Source: Sphagnum compactum (lineage: Eukaryota; Bryophyta; Sphagnopsida; Sphagnales). From it: DNA of 64,000 bases. Made by a program: the position numbers and the translations under genes. Below, in pieces: positions 36,920 through 47,430 of the stretch. The notes under the pieces are model-generated. The model saw nothing but the letters and a program-made list of their open reading frames with translations. It did not search any database and was not told where the DNA came from. Where the stretch lies: positions 7,440,001 to 7,504,000 of the forward strand of contig OZ234498.1 in the NCBI GenBank assembly GCA_965153455.1, given 5' to 3'. Each line of letters opens with the position of its first letter. Within the stretch, counting starts at the first letter, position 1.

Positions 36920-38335
36920 ATGGCGAGTCGGCCGGAGAATGTGGGCATTCTGGCGATGGATGTGTATTTTCCTGCATCTTGTGTCAGGCAAGAGGAGTTA
37001 GAGGAACACGACGGAGCGAGCAAAGGCAAGTACACAATTGGGTTAGGTCAAGATCGACTGGCGTTTTGCACCGACTTGGAGGACGTGATATCCATGAGCT
37101 TAACAGTGGTGCAGTCGTTGCTGGAGAAATATGGCATCCTGCCTGAGCGCATCGGTCGACTGGAGGTAGGCAGTGAGACAGTGATCGACAAAAGCAAAGC
37201 CATCAAGACCTGTCTCATGCAGCTGTTCCAAGAATGTGGCAACGGAGACATCGAAGGTGTGGATTCCACCAACGCTTGCTATGGAGGTACTGCCGCTCTA
37301 CAAAACTCTCTCAATTGGGTGGAAAGCACAGCTTGGGATGGACGCTTTGCCCTAGTGGTTGCAGCCGACAGCGCTGTCTATGCAGAAGGAGCAGCAAGAC
37401 CCACAGGTGGAGCAGGAGCAGTAGCCATGCTCATAGGACCAGATGCACCTCTGGTCATGGAGCGCAGTTTCAGTGCAACACATATGGCACATGTGTATGA
37501 TTTCTACAAACCCGATCTGGCGAGCGAGTACCCAGTGGTGGATGGGAAGCTCTCACAGACATGTTACTTGCAAGCACTAGATTCCTGCTATAGTCGCTAC
37601 TGTGCAAAGTTTGAGAAGAGACAAGGTAAACCCTTTACATTGTCAGAGCAAGCAGATTACGCCATTTTCCATGCACCTTACAACAAGCTGGTACAGAAAA
37701 GCTTTGCCCGATTGGTGTACAATGACTTCATGCGGAATTCCAGTTTTGTGGAAGCCGATGTGTCTAGCAAGCTGCAGCCATTTGCAGGTTTATCTCTTGC
37801 TGAAAGCCTTGTGAACCGTGATCTCGAGAAAGCTGCACAACAAGTCGCCAAAAAGCAATACGATTCCAAGGTTGCACCCTCGACCTTGCTGCCGAAAGAA
37901 CTCGGCAACATGTACTGTGCTTCATTGTATGCAGGTCTTGCCACTCTTCTGCACACCAAAACAGAGATGCTCGATGGTAAGAGGTTATTGATGTTTTCGT
38001 ATGGAAGTGGACTCGCCTCCAGTCTCTTTTCTTTCAAGGTTTGCCAAGGGCGAACACCCTACTCAGTGTCTCAGATTGCAGAGAAGATGAGCATTGCTGA
38101 GAAACTTGACTCCCGCATTGTTGTTGATCCAAAGACCTTTGTGAGCACTATGCATCTGATGGAGACACGATATGGTGCTAAGGATTTCATCCCTGTGAGC
38201 TCTCAGTCTACTTTGCGGCCTGGTACCTTCTACCTCACCCAAGTTGATGCTCTCTACCGTCGCTCCTATTCCAGGAAAGCAACCGCAAGTAAGCCTGAGA
38301 CCATTGCATCGAATGGTACAAATGCTGCAGCCTGA
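36920..38335 (+). CDS. HMGS: Hydroxymethylglutaryl-CoA synthase, intronless
   Basis: Condenses acetyl-CoA with acetoacetyl-CoA in the cytosolic mevalonate pathway. A single uninterrupted frame of 471 residues, close to the usual plant length (about 450-470). Start [20 protein letters not shown] matches the conserved N-terminus. Active-site residues are present: Glu82 ([16 protein letters not shown]), nucleophilic Cys120 ([13 protein letters not shown]) and His251 ([16 protein letters not shown]); [13 protein letters not shown] near the C-terminal third is also family-typical. The leader upstream carries GA tracts (36766-36783, 36858-36870). Known flowering-plant HMGS genes are split by many introns; this one has none although its neighbours are intron-rich. 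That suggests a retrocopy that took over the function, or wholesale intron loss. Codons look intact, with no sign of decay. Confidence 0.97.
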   Translation: MASRPENVGILAMDVYFPASCVRQEELEEHDGASKGKYTIGLGQDRLAFCTDLEDVISMSLTVVQSLLEKYGILPERIGRLEVGSETVIDKSKAIKTCLMQLFQECGNGDIEGVDSTNACYGGTAALQNSLNWVESTAWDGRFALVVAADSAVYAEGAARPTGGAGAVAMLIGPDAPLVMERSFSATHMAHVYDFYKPDLASEYPVVDGKLSQTCYLQALDSCYSRYCAKFEKRQGKPFTLSEQADYAIFHAPYNKLVQKSFARLVYNDFMRNSSFVEADVSSKLQPFAGLSLAESLVNRDLEKAAQQVAKKQYDSKVAPSTLLPKELGNMYCASLYAGLATLLHTKTEMLDGKRLLMFSYGSGLASSLFSFKVCQGRTPYSVSQIAEKMSIAEKLDSRIVVDPKTFVSTMHLMETRYGAKDFIPVSSQSTLRPGTFYLTQVDALYRRSYSRKATASKPETIASNGTNAAA

Positions 38336-39714
38336 TTTTGGAGTGGGTGTTGCAGCAGGTTTTGTATCTTTGATTTTGGGTACGATTTGCATTCAATGTA
38401 ATGTTAGCTTCAAGTCATCATTGTGGAGATTTCTCTGCAATTCCAAACATATATATGTGTATCTTTGATCTTAGCTTCCCAATGCTTCCGAATTGTCTTG
38501 TAGTAGTTTGCAGTGTTATTGAGTAGAGACTTGATGGAGCAAAACAAGTGCCACTCCTTCAGGAAGTTGGATGGTAGTTTGCACAACAAAGTAAATAATT
38601 TGAGAGCTTACATTTGCAAACATAGATTGGGGGGAACTGGATGATCCTGATCTAGATTTTGATGTGTCAAGAGTGAGTTTATCATCATTATCATCAGTGT
38701 GAAACTACATGACGGGATTCCTTTTTGTGACCTATGTAATCATGATGTGAATCCATCAAACACATTACTAGTTTAGCTTCATGTTTGTTATGAATGGCAC
38801 TGTGATCAGTGTTTTGTAGCTCTTTGATCATGTGTGCTCCACAAAAACTCCAGACTTTCTGAATTCTGATTGTAGACATCATATAGAACATGACCTTTTC
38901 CCTCCAATATTTCTTTCAGTAAATCGAGTGCAGTGTTATTGCAGCTCCAGCACACACCTGATTGAGAATGCAGATTGCCCAGGTGGTTTGTTGATCACTT
39001 AGATTTGCTGTGTTGTGGTTACTGATGTCTACTGCCTTGCCACTTGCTTCATCACTGAGAATGTTAGATTCTCTGTGTGCAAACAATGTGGTTGATGGAT
39101 CGGAGCATCTTCACTGGTACATGGATCAGAGAGCATGTGCATTCCTGCTGCAAGCAATGAGAGTGAAAGGATTAACACCAGTTTATAGTGGGTTGTTACC
39201 CTCTTTGCTGCAGACTGGCTGGACAGTGCAGACCTGGGCTTTAATAAACCCAATGACTGCAAAATCTCATTGAGGTACTGTGTTTTGTGCTCTCCTTTGT
39301 CCTCACAACTGCAACAATAGTAATAGTTCTGGTGCAGATTTCTCAAAAATAGTGCTCTAGAATCTATGCATCTATGAGCTCCTTACATAACAAGAAGCAC
39401 TTGTTGGGAGAAATCTAAGATTTCTTTCATTTCAGTGTCGTGTAAAATCTCCACAGAGAAATGAAGACCGAGAGTTGTTCTGGTGTTTTGCAGTTGAATT
39501 TTCTATGCACCGAGCAATGACTGGAATTCAACACAGCGCTGATTTGTGTCAAAGGTGGTGGGATTGCACCACTGGATTGGGTGACGATTGAAGTTTTTTT
39601 GTTGGAAGAGTTCTGCAAAAGTGGGTGACAGAGACCCAACTGGATGCTGGCACACGATTTTCTTTCAGACAGTGGAATGCTCCCTTGCCCTTTTGTTACT
39701 GCAATACATGCAGG

Positions 39715-39965
39715 GAAATGGGATGCCAATTCAGGCATCCTGTCCTGCCTCATTACAAGGTGGAATCCGCATTCATGGGGATGCCTGAAAGGGGATTCTG
39801 ATTCAAGCATCCCCTCCTGCCTCATTAAGAGGTATAATCCTCTTTTGTTGGGGGGGGGGGGGTTTAGTGGGGCGCTGCCTCCTTAAGAGATAGTTGTGGA
39901 TGCCTGGAGTGGGATCCCCATTCATGCATCCTCTCCTGCCTCATTAAGAGGTGGAATTGGCATTT
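39715..39965. repeat. Minisatellite, four copies of a 57-73-bp unit
   Basis: The anchor CTGCCTCATTA (or CTGCCTCCTTA) occurs at 39745, 39818, 39875 and 39936, each followed by AGAGGTGGAAT-like sequence and preceded by ATTCAxGCATCC. A long G run interrupts the second unit. A minus-strand frame reads through the first copies as repeated MRQ(E/D)xMxE(S/L) peptide, but ends with the array. Confidence 0.75.
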
Positions 39966-40465
39966 GTGTTTTCAGAGGCAAAATAAGCAGATGATTCTAC
40001 GGGAGTGCTTATTCTGCAGGTGGACCCCTTACTTTTAGTGCCAAGGAAAAAGGTGCATCCAAACAAAGAAGTCCCTCAGAAGCTCCATCGAGCCAATCCC
40101 ATTCCTTAGCTGCAAAAGGGAACCACAAAATATGTTTATGTAGGGTCAATCCTTTGACATACTTTTGGTCCAACAGAAATCTGGTCAAGTCTTCCACATA
40201 TTTTGGTGGATGGGTTTACAAAAGAAGAGATTTTTACGGACATGGAGGTTCCCATACTCATGTGTTCTACATGTTTGAGAACTGGAACTCTAACCTATAT
40301 TTTGGTATTGTCAATTAATTGGGTTATATTTGTTGGCTTCCAAGTTCACTCTTGAATAACAAAGATATCCATAAAGTCAGGAAAAGACAGCACCAGTACC
40401 TTGAGTTTGGTCATACACAGGGTGAGATTCAGAAAAAACCTGCAAAAAAGTACATTAGCATTCAA

Positions 40466-40483
40466 GGGGGGGGGGGGGGGGGG
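40466..40483 (+). repeat. Poly-G run (18 G)
   Basis: Homopolymer of 18 G in the HMGS-ASR spacer. Similar G runs occur at about 28255, 36210 and 39851, and a C run at 58598-58612; lengths in assemblies of such runs are often unreliable. Confidence 0.85.
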
Positions 40484-40600
40484 TGTGAAACTCAGGAAAC
40501 CATCAATTCTTTGATCTTTTCCTGAGTTTCACCCTGTCTTTCTTGTTTTCCTGAGCGAGCGCCTCCACTCACTGCTGCTACATAGATTTTCATTGCTCCT

Positions 40601-40696
40601 ACCTGTACAGCTACTATAATTCCTTTCGAACCTTGTGCATTAAATGCTACCTGTACAGCTACTATAATTCCTTTCGAACCTTGTGCATTAAATGCT
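40601..40696. repeat. Perfect 48-bp tandem duplication
   Basis: The 48-base unit starting ACCTGTACAGCTACTATAAT is present twice, 40601-40648 and 40649-40696, with no differences seen. Absence of divergence indicates a recent event (or an assembly artefact). Confidence 0.92.
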
Positions 40697-42444
40697 GAGA
40701 TTCAACATTTCGTACTGAGTTTCAGCATTTCATACTGAGATTTAATCAAATTTCCTTACTATACGGTTGCCACTAAAAGAGGGGTGAAGGGGGTGAAAGG
40801 AGGCCAAAAGACAGGGTGAACATAGGGTGACTTTTACGGATATTTGCAATGTATCCCAGAAGAAACACAAACAGTTTTTTTCTTTTTACTGGCGCCCATT
40901 TTGCAAATTTTGAACCTAAAAAGTCTGATTTTGACCTGAACAAAAGGATTTTTGAAATCTAATTTGGGCCTTCATTAAGTAAAAAGCCCCAAATTACTCA
41001 AAATTTGACAAGTTGCCAGATTTCTGTTATATATTCCCTCAGGTAGCCAGAAATATTAGAATAGTGCTTAAATTATTTGACTTATGTGTTTAATCCATAG
41101 CCAAATTTGGCTAAATCATAAATGGATCACTGCCACTACATCAATTGAGAAATAATAATAATAATAATAATAATAATAGTGATACATATATATATATATG
41201 TATATAGAATACATTTTCTTCTAGAACATGTTTTCTTCTGGAATAAATTTCCTGGTTATATTTGTGATGTTGTATTGCTTTAATTTGAGGCCTTATGCAA
41301 ACCTAATGGTACCATAAACTAATAGAATTGAGTTTGAAACCATATGGAACTTCTGCGAATAACTTCTCCAATTATTGACTCTTCCTCATGTTCAACCAGT
41401 TGTGAACAAAGGCGTAAAATACAAGAGATTCAATGCTGTGAAGTTCATATCAATTTTAATTAGTTTTAGACATAATTGAGATCACCTCATTCAACTTCAT
41501 ACATAACAACTTGCATCCCTTAGCATAATAAGATCTTAAACGCGATTTTGGTTTAGCTGTGCAGTAATGAAATAAAAATGAGATGGATTACAAACTGCGA
41601 TGTAGTAGATCTTTGAATCAACTAGGACTTGCCGTAAATCCAAGTAATGTGACGTTTGAACCTGGATTTAATACTTACAAGTGTTGGGTATATGCATTAG
41701 ACCAATCACCGAATGGTTGGGATCGTAGTTCACAAATCACCAGGGGTTCAAAACACCTCATTAGATCATGCTAGTGTTGAGCATCATGGTAAGAGTCTTT
41801 CTGGCTATTGTCAGTCTTGGTGCTACAAAACTGAGTTTATGGGTTGTTGCACCAGCTGGAGTGAAGAGTGATCCTCCCACACCCAACAATGCACCGTGGA
41901 AGATGACAGACAGAGTGCGGGCATAAAATAAACACTTTTCATTCGTGTCCCAAAGGCTAACCATGGTGGATAGCTATGTACAGACCATACATACACATAC
42001 CGACCTTGCTAGTAGCCGCTAAGCGCCTTACTTACTTACCTGCCTACATGACAACCATTTACATTCTGTACCTACTTGCCCACTAAACTAGCACGAATCC
42101 ATTTTTTCCAAGTACTTCTGCACTCTCAAGATTTCTAAGAAACCAACTGGAATTCACTAACTTGCTAAGTCTACAATTGCAATCTAAGACTTCCAATATA
42201 TGGAAATTTAATTTTCATTGCCTATCATTTCACAAAGGTTTAGACCCTACGGGTTTAGGGTTTAGTGTCCCCTGTGTCTGAAGCTCCTTTACACTGTGCA
42301 GGATTTAATTTACTGCCTCTGTGTTGATCTCTGTCTGAAGCTCCTTTTTACAATGTGTGAGGTTTAGTTCAATACCTTGTTGCTTCAAGAATTGCAGTAA
42401 CAGTCATTGAAGATTGTTGTTGGGAAGGTCATGTTGATGATGTT

Positions 42445-43238
42445 TCAAAATCCATGATGATGATGGCGGTGGTGGTGTCCGTGCTTTTGATGATGATGGC
42501 CAGGTATCTGCTCCTCAGCTTTGTGGATTTTGTGAGCTTGATGATGCTCGTATAGAGCATAGCCTCCGAGTCCTAGAGTTGCTGCCTCGGCCGCTTGAGC
42601 TTCCATGTGATGTCTATGTGCATGTGCAGGATCTACTTTCTCTTCATGCAGTTCATACTGTTGCAAAAACAAAACAAAAAGGGACACACACACACACACC
42701 ATCATCACCATCGTCATCACCAACACCCACTCCTCTCTCCGTCGACGAAGAAAACAAAAAACTATTGACCAATTCCATTCAAGTAAGCAAAACCCACCAC
42801 AACAACTGCAGTAAAACCCAGCACGACAATGCACACCTCTGAAAAGTTTAGGGTTTTAAGAAAACTTACAGCAGCAAAAGCAGCAGCTCCAAGAGCAGCC
42901 ACGCCTGCTCTATGTTCGTTCTGTTTATGCCTGTGCTCTTCCGCCACCAGATGCCGATACTGTTGTTCTTGGTACATACCAGGAGCACCACCCAAACCTT
43001 GCACCGGTGCCATGATCCCCGAGTTTCCGCCATAGGGAGGAGGGTATGCACCGGACCCATAAGCGTTGTTGGAGGAGTAGGATTGATTCCCGAAGGATGG
43101 AGCTAGCATCTGCGGTCCAGGGGGATAGTAAGCTGGGGCCGCAGCAGCTCCATAGACGGGCGCCGAGGGAGGGGGATAGTAAGGAGTACCAGAACCTTGT
43201 CCATGGTGGTGGTGACGACGGTGATGATGGTGCGACAT
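42445..43238 (-). CDS. ASR-type (ABA/WDS) stress protein with Pro/Tyr/Gly-rich N-terminus and His-rich ends
   Basis: Two exons, 42870-43238 and 42445-42657, 193 residues. The family's ABA/WDS domain is split by the intron: EEHRHKQNEHRAGVAALGAA in exon 1, then YELHEEKVDPAHAHRHHMEA, LGLGGYALYEHHQAHKIHKA in exon 2. It opens with MSHHHHRRHHHHGQG and ends with a His-Gly-rich tail HHHRHHHHGF; between lies a PxYYPP/GGNSG low-complexity stretch (residues 15-95). ASR proteins are small hydrophilic, zinc-binding, desiccation- and ABA-induced chaperone/transcription proteins; His clusters bind metal. Typical seed-plant ASRs are about 100-140 residues, so the N-terminal extension is unusual. Start is the first ATG in frame; a TATA box lies about 185 bp upstream. 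Stress regulation is inferred from the family. Confidence 0.85.
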
Positions 43239-43420
43239 TTTCTCAATACAAACAAGACCCAATTCTTCTTTCTTCTGAACAAAAAAGGTAGTGGGTACGC
43301 GCGATTGCTCCTCCTGTGGCCGAAGTATGTAGCGTGTTCTATGAGGACACTGGACGGGCCTTTGTGTATTGCCAAGTTCAACACAAAACGTCTTCCATTA
43401 AAATGAAGCAAACACATTGT

Positions 43421-43429
43421 GTATTTATA
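43421..43429 (-). promoter_or_regulatory. TATA box of the ASR gene
   Basis: On the minus strand the sequence reads TATAAATAC, 183-191 bp upstream of the ASR start codon, predicting a 5' leader of roughly 150 nt. The site is seen; function is inferred from position and consensus. Confidence 0.55.
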
Positions 43430-43614
43430 ATCGACATAAAGCGCTGCAGCAGCTCTACGCGTTGGCGATCACAGCGCAATTCCCGTAGAAGATTTAAGCG
43501 GTGAAATCACCGCGCTGATAGCGGATCCCTTACCTCTGACGCGCCCCCACGCCATTGCGTTGAACGCGGGGACGACGGCGTACGCGGGCCGCGCCGCACA
43601 AGGCCACCACGACG

Positions 43615-43666
43615 ATGGCGGGTACAAGCACCTTCACTCTGGCAACCCGTGTCTTGTATCCGGCGG
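43615..43666 (+). CDS. Possible first coding exon of an unidentified gene
   Basis: ATG followed by 17 codons (MAGTSTFTLATRVLYPA) and a perfect-looking donor GG|GTAAGTTC, at the edge of a CpG-rich patch (about 43480-43640) that stands out from AT-rich surroundings. It is divergent from the ASR gene. The peptide looks like the start of an organelle-targeting sequence (Thr, Ala and Arg with no acids). No downstream exon could be recognised before the methyltransferase gene on the other strand begins at 45029, so it may be an orphan or truncated first exon, or a chance match. Confidence 0.3.
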
Positions 43667-45028
43667 GTAAGTTCACTCTCTTTCCTTTGAAAATTTTCTT
43701 TTTTTTCTATGTTTGCACCAAAGTGATGAACATCGATCCCTGGAAAGATTTAGCCAATTCTGGCTATAAAAGTAAAAATTATGACTTGCAATCTTTTGAT
43801 CATCTTTCTATGTTTTTTTGGATACTTACAAAAAAAAAACCAAATATACAAAATTTGGTGATTTCTACTACACTGAGGTACGAATGATAATAATCATACA
43901 CTTTTTATTGGCTTGAATATTTATTTACTTTATTTTAGAAAATGAGGTTTGCCAATTTTCAAATTTTAAGAATTTTTCAGAATTTCAATAGTTAAGGATT
44001 AAGTGTGCAAAAGTATGTACACCCTTTGTATTGTGTATTTGTTTAATTCAATAATTTTTGCAAATATTGATAACTATTTTTTTCATTTTTTTTAGCTAGA
44101 TCTTTTGCGACTTATTTCATGTGATGAGTCATAAGTGTGATATTTACGTTTGCACCACCAACGTGGTGATCATCATGCATTGGAAGATGTAAAAAATTTG
44201 ATGATTAGTTAGGAAGCTTTGACAAATTGGGGAAAATCTAAACTTGATTGCCAAACATGTAACATGCATTTGGGTAATTTGAATTCAAGATGAACTTGAT
44301 GAAAAAGGTTGTCTAGAGACTATAGCTAGATCTCTGGCTTGTTGCTTGCAAATTGGTTCCCAATTCAAACCAAAACTGTAATCCTGAATCCTACACAGAT
44401 GTGAAGTCTCTTTGCTAAGGGTAGAGCCAATAAACAATATAATGTGGTGTAATTACTATTTCTTAGTTTAGATTGAATTCCAGATGCTAACACAGAATTA
44501 GCATGTCTACCTTGCAATAGAGCAGATATCATCATGGTCTCCAGAAATGCTGAAATTCCAGAGAGCTGAATAATAATTCTCCTCCTCATCTGACAAATTG
44601 GGCAAACCACATTTCAAATTAGGCTCTATCCAAGACATCACCACTTAAAAATTTCAACATGAAATGCAAAAAAATTCCACATGAAAGGCACTTCTATTCC
44701 TTCTGCTGCAAAAAAGACAGATTTTGGTTATTCTTTCAAGTTGATTCAAGAAGACTGATGCTACTACTTGCACATTATGCTTAAGATTGCAAGTATGTTT
44801 GTAACTCTGACCAAACTGTCAGTCACCATTCAACAACTGTGGCAGGATTGAAGATGCCATGTTGCTTTTGCTATAAGGCATCCACCAGGGTGTGTGTTCA
44901 ACTAGGTATATTAGGATGCATGCTTTTTGCAAGTCAACTAGAGTTTTGGGTTTTCAGGATCTGAAGGATGTATTTGAAAGAAAAGTCTTGTATAGTTTGC
45001 ATCTCTGGATCCCCCAAAGAATATTTTG
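43667..45028. other. AT-rich stretch without supportable exons
   Basis: Would have to hold any remaining exons of the gene begun at 43615, but none with coding character and splice borders could be identified. It also contains the 3' flank of the methyltransferase gene. Confidence 0.45.
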
Positions 45029-46473
45029 TTACACCCGTCCCTTGCCGATGAAATATATTTCTCTGGACGTGTTTCGTGTGGCCTTTGGACGCAGCCAACT
45101 CAGCTGCTGGAATCTTCCTTTGCAAAGCTTAATAAACCCTGTTTCATGCACCACAGTTTCCATGCAAATTACAGAGAAAATCTTCCAAAATATATTGAGT
45201 TTCATGCCAACACAACCCCGACAGCTGCAAGCAGATATATACATACAATAGTGTTGCCAGGTCTTCTCAACCTGCACACAATTCAATCAAAGGTTTCACC
45301 ATGAACACCCTAAACCCTAAAGCCTTAAACCCCTAACCCTAGACCCTGGACACACTTTCAATACAGCTGAAAACCAGGAACAAAACAATACATACCTTGG
45401 CTTTCTTCACCTTCTAGCAACTTAATGACAAGGCTGCCTCCTGGCAGCAATATCCCACCACTCCTCCCTGGTAGTTCATCATCTGATTCTGGCTGCCCTA
45501 GTGCAAGGTGCAAAGCTTGCAATCCCAATTCTCCTGAAAGTGCTGCATCTTTGGAGCCTATGCCTGAAACAGCTGGGCACATATCTGACACTATCACTGA
45601 GTACCCACATCCCTGCATACATATAGAAAGAGAGAGCGAGAGAGAGAGAGACACACACACACACACACACACATCCAGGCATAACACAGTCAGTTTTATA
45701 CACAAAAGAACACATGTACCCAACAATGCCCTTGCAAGCAAAATGAGATTAATGCCATCATCGTCATCATCATCATGTGCCACTGATGAAAGGTGTGGAA
45801 CAAAGTCAGCAAGACATTTACCGAAGGAGATAAGGAAGCTAGAGAAGTGGCTGAGATCTTAAGCACATCAGCACAATATGTCCGCACTCGCACATCACAA
45901 TGATCAGCAGGTACCTTCACCTTCTGCTCCCACACAAAAACCAAACAACACTCAAAACACAACAACTCTCTACATACCATACTACGTACCATGATTTGCC
46001 CACCCAGGTGATGAGACAGACAGACTTTCCACAATGCTGAAAATCTGACTTCCTGACAACAAAGAGGTTGGTATACACATACAGTGGTAATCATACCTTG
46101 ACATCAACTCCAACCACTGCACCTCCTTTTTCTATTGGCCCCAAGAATTGACATGCCACCTTCAAGCAAGCAGCCCCAAACAGAACCCAAAAAAGGATGA
46201 TGAGTATGAGAAAAGAAAGCTCTATACATGTTGATGATCAGAAATTGAGTACATAATGTTAAGCTCCACACAATCTGTAAGCAGCAAAAGTGTAATACTA
46301 CATTCATCAATAAATGCCCTCATCTCTCCTGCAGAAAATCCTGCTCACGGTTGTTGCACAGAAAATTCTCCTCACAATTGCACAGAAATCTTGAAAACCC
46401 TGCTCACAGTTGCACAGAAAATCCTGCTCACAATTGCACAGACGTCCTGCCCACAACTGCACTGGATTTTGAG

Positions 46474-46518
<45 letters not shown>

Positions 46519-46967
46519 TGGAAAATTCAAGCAAGCAGAGTGATGGGGAGAAGAAGGGGCAGAACCCCACCTGTAGAAAGGCACCAGGGGCACATCCCAG
46601 ATCTAACACACTTCCTCCTGGTCTTATGATGCGATGCTTGTTTTGAATCTCCAGTAACTGCAACAAAGCAAACAGGCAGTCCCTTGGTGATCAGTGTTTT
46701 TTTTCTTTGCTGGAGAGACGCGACCGAGAGTCTGAAGCTTTTTCTTCCCTCGAGTTCTACTTCTTCTTCTTCTTCTTCTCTGCCAAACCCTAAAATCGAG
46801 GAGCAGAAGAGGAGATCAGAGAAGAGAAGAGATCAGAGGAGTTGAGAATGTGATTTCTTCAAAAGAAGAGTGATTCTACAAAATCCAGCCACCTTGAAAG
46901 CAGATCGAGCGACGAATTTCAGTCGCCGCGCCTCGCGGTAGAAGAAATCAGCCGTCCCGCCACTCAT
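45029..46967 (-). CDS. FtsJ/RrmJ-type rRNA 2'-O-methyltransferase
   Basis: SAM-dependent 2'-O-ribose methyltransferase, family of bacterial RrmJ; closest in plan to Arabidopsis At5g13830. Six exons: 46893-46967, 46571-46657, 46097-46159, 45822-45920, 45396-45612 and 45029-45138 (TAA); 216 residues, about RrmJ length (209). Visible: RSAFKLLEIQ, SAM motif SVLDLGCAPGAFLQ (residues 41-54), GAVVGVDVK, VIVSDMCPAVSG, GGSLVIKLLEGE, SWLRPKATRNTSREIYFIG. The K-D-K-E catalytic tetrad is intact: Lys25, Asp118, Lys172, Glu207. The start MSGGTADFFYREARRL has no obvious transit peptide, so cytosolic, nuclear or organellar site is undecided. Intron 2 (46160-46570) carries a minisatellite and a long GA tract. 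Confidence 0.95.
46333..46516. repeat. Five-copy 24-35-bp minisatellite followed by (GA)n
   Basis: CAGAAAATCCTGCTCACAAT-type units recur five times (46333-46462), each ending in TTGCAC or CTGCAC. About 14 bp later a (GA)20-type run spans 46476-46516. Both lie in intron 2 of the methyltransferase gene. Confidence 0.8.
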
Positions 46968-47430
46968 AACGACTCGCAGGACTCTCTCTCTCTCTCTCTT
47001 CTTCCCTGAATTCTGCCGCTTTCAAACACTCTTTCCCCCTTATGCATACCTTTTTGTATGGATGTTGCAACAACGAGTTGAAGGAAACTTGCGTGCGTCC
47101 ATTTGATGCACCCAATCAATCTGGAACAACAACTAACCAACCAGAACACAAAAAACATACAAGGTGACAGTTTTAGGGTTTGGCGCTCTGATGATGACCC
47201 TTCTTCATTCTCCTCCTCGTCGTCTTCTTCGGCTTCTTCTTCTTCCTTATTTCTCCATTCCTTGGGTCGAAGCTCTTTTGTTTCTTCTGCCCATTTGCGT
47301 ACATATGTGAAGGATCAAAGACTTCGACAATTGCAAAAGTGTTGCAGATTGCAAAATGGAGCAACAGATCTAGAAAGTTTTCTTCTTGTTCTTGTTCTTC
47401 TTGTTCTTCTTTCTTTTTCTTCCTTCTTCT
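46968..47430. other. Upstream flank of the methyltransferase gene, CTT-rich
   Basis: Holds the putative promoter (TTTAGGGTTT telo-box-like motif at about 47173) and then dense CTT/TTC repeats. A plus-strand open frame (47103-47465) encodes mainly Ser and Leu runs from these triplets and is not supported as a gene. Confidence 0.5.

Larger units (their letters stand above)
38336..42444. other. Intergenic spacer with microsatellites, G-runs and minisatellites
   Basis: Between convergent HMGS and ASR genes. Beyond the HMGS 3' UTR it holds a four-copy minisatellite (39.7-39.96 kb), a G12-type run at about 39850, an 18-G run at 40466-40483, a perfect 48-bp tandem duplication, (TAA)n at about 41152-41178 and (TA)n at about 41185-41200, and a telo-box-like TTTAGGG tract near 42256-42266. 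No exon could be supported. Confidence 0.6.
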
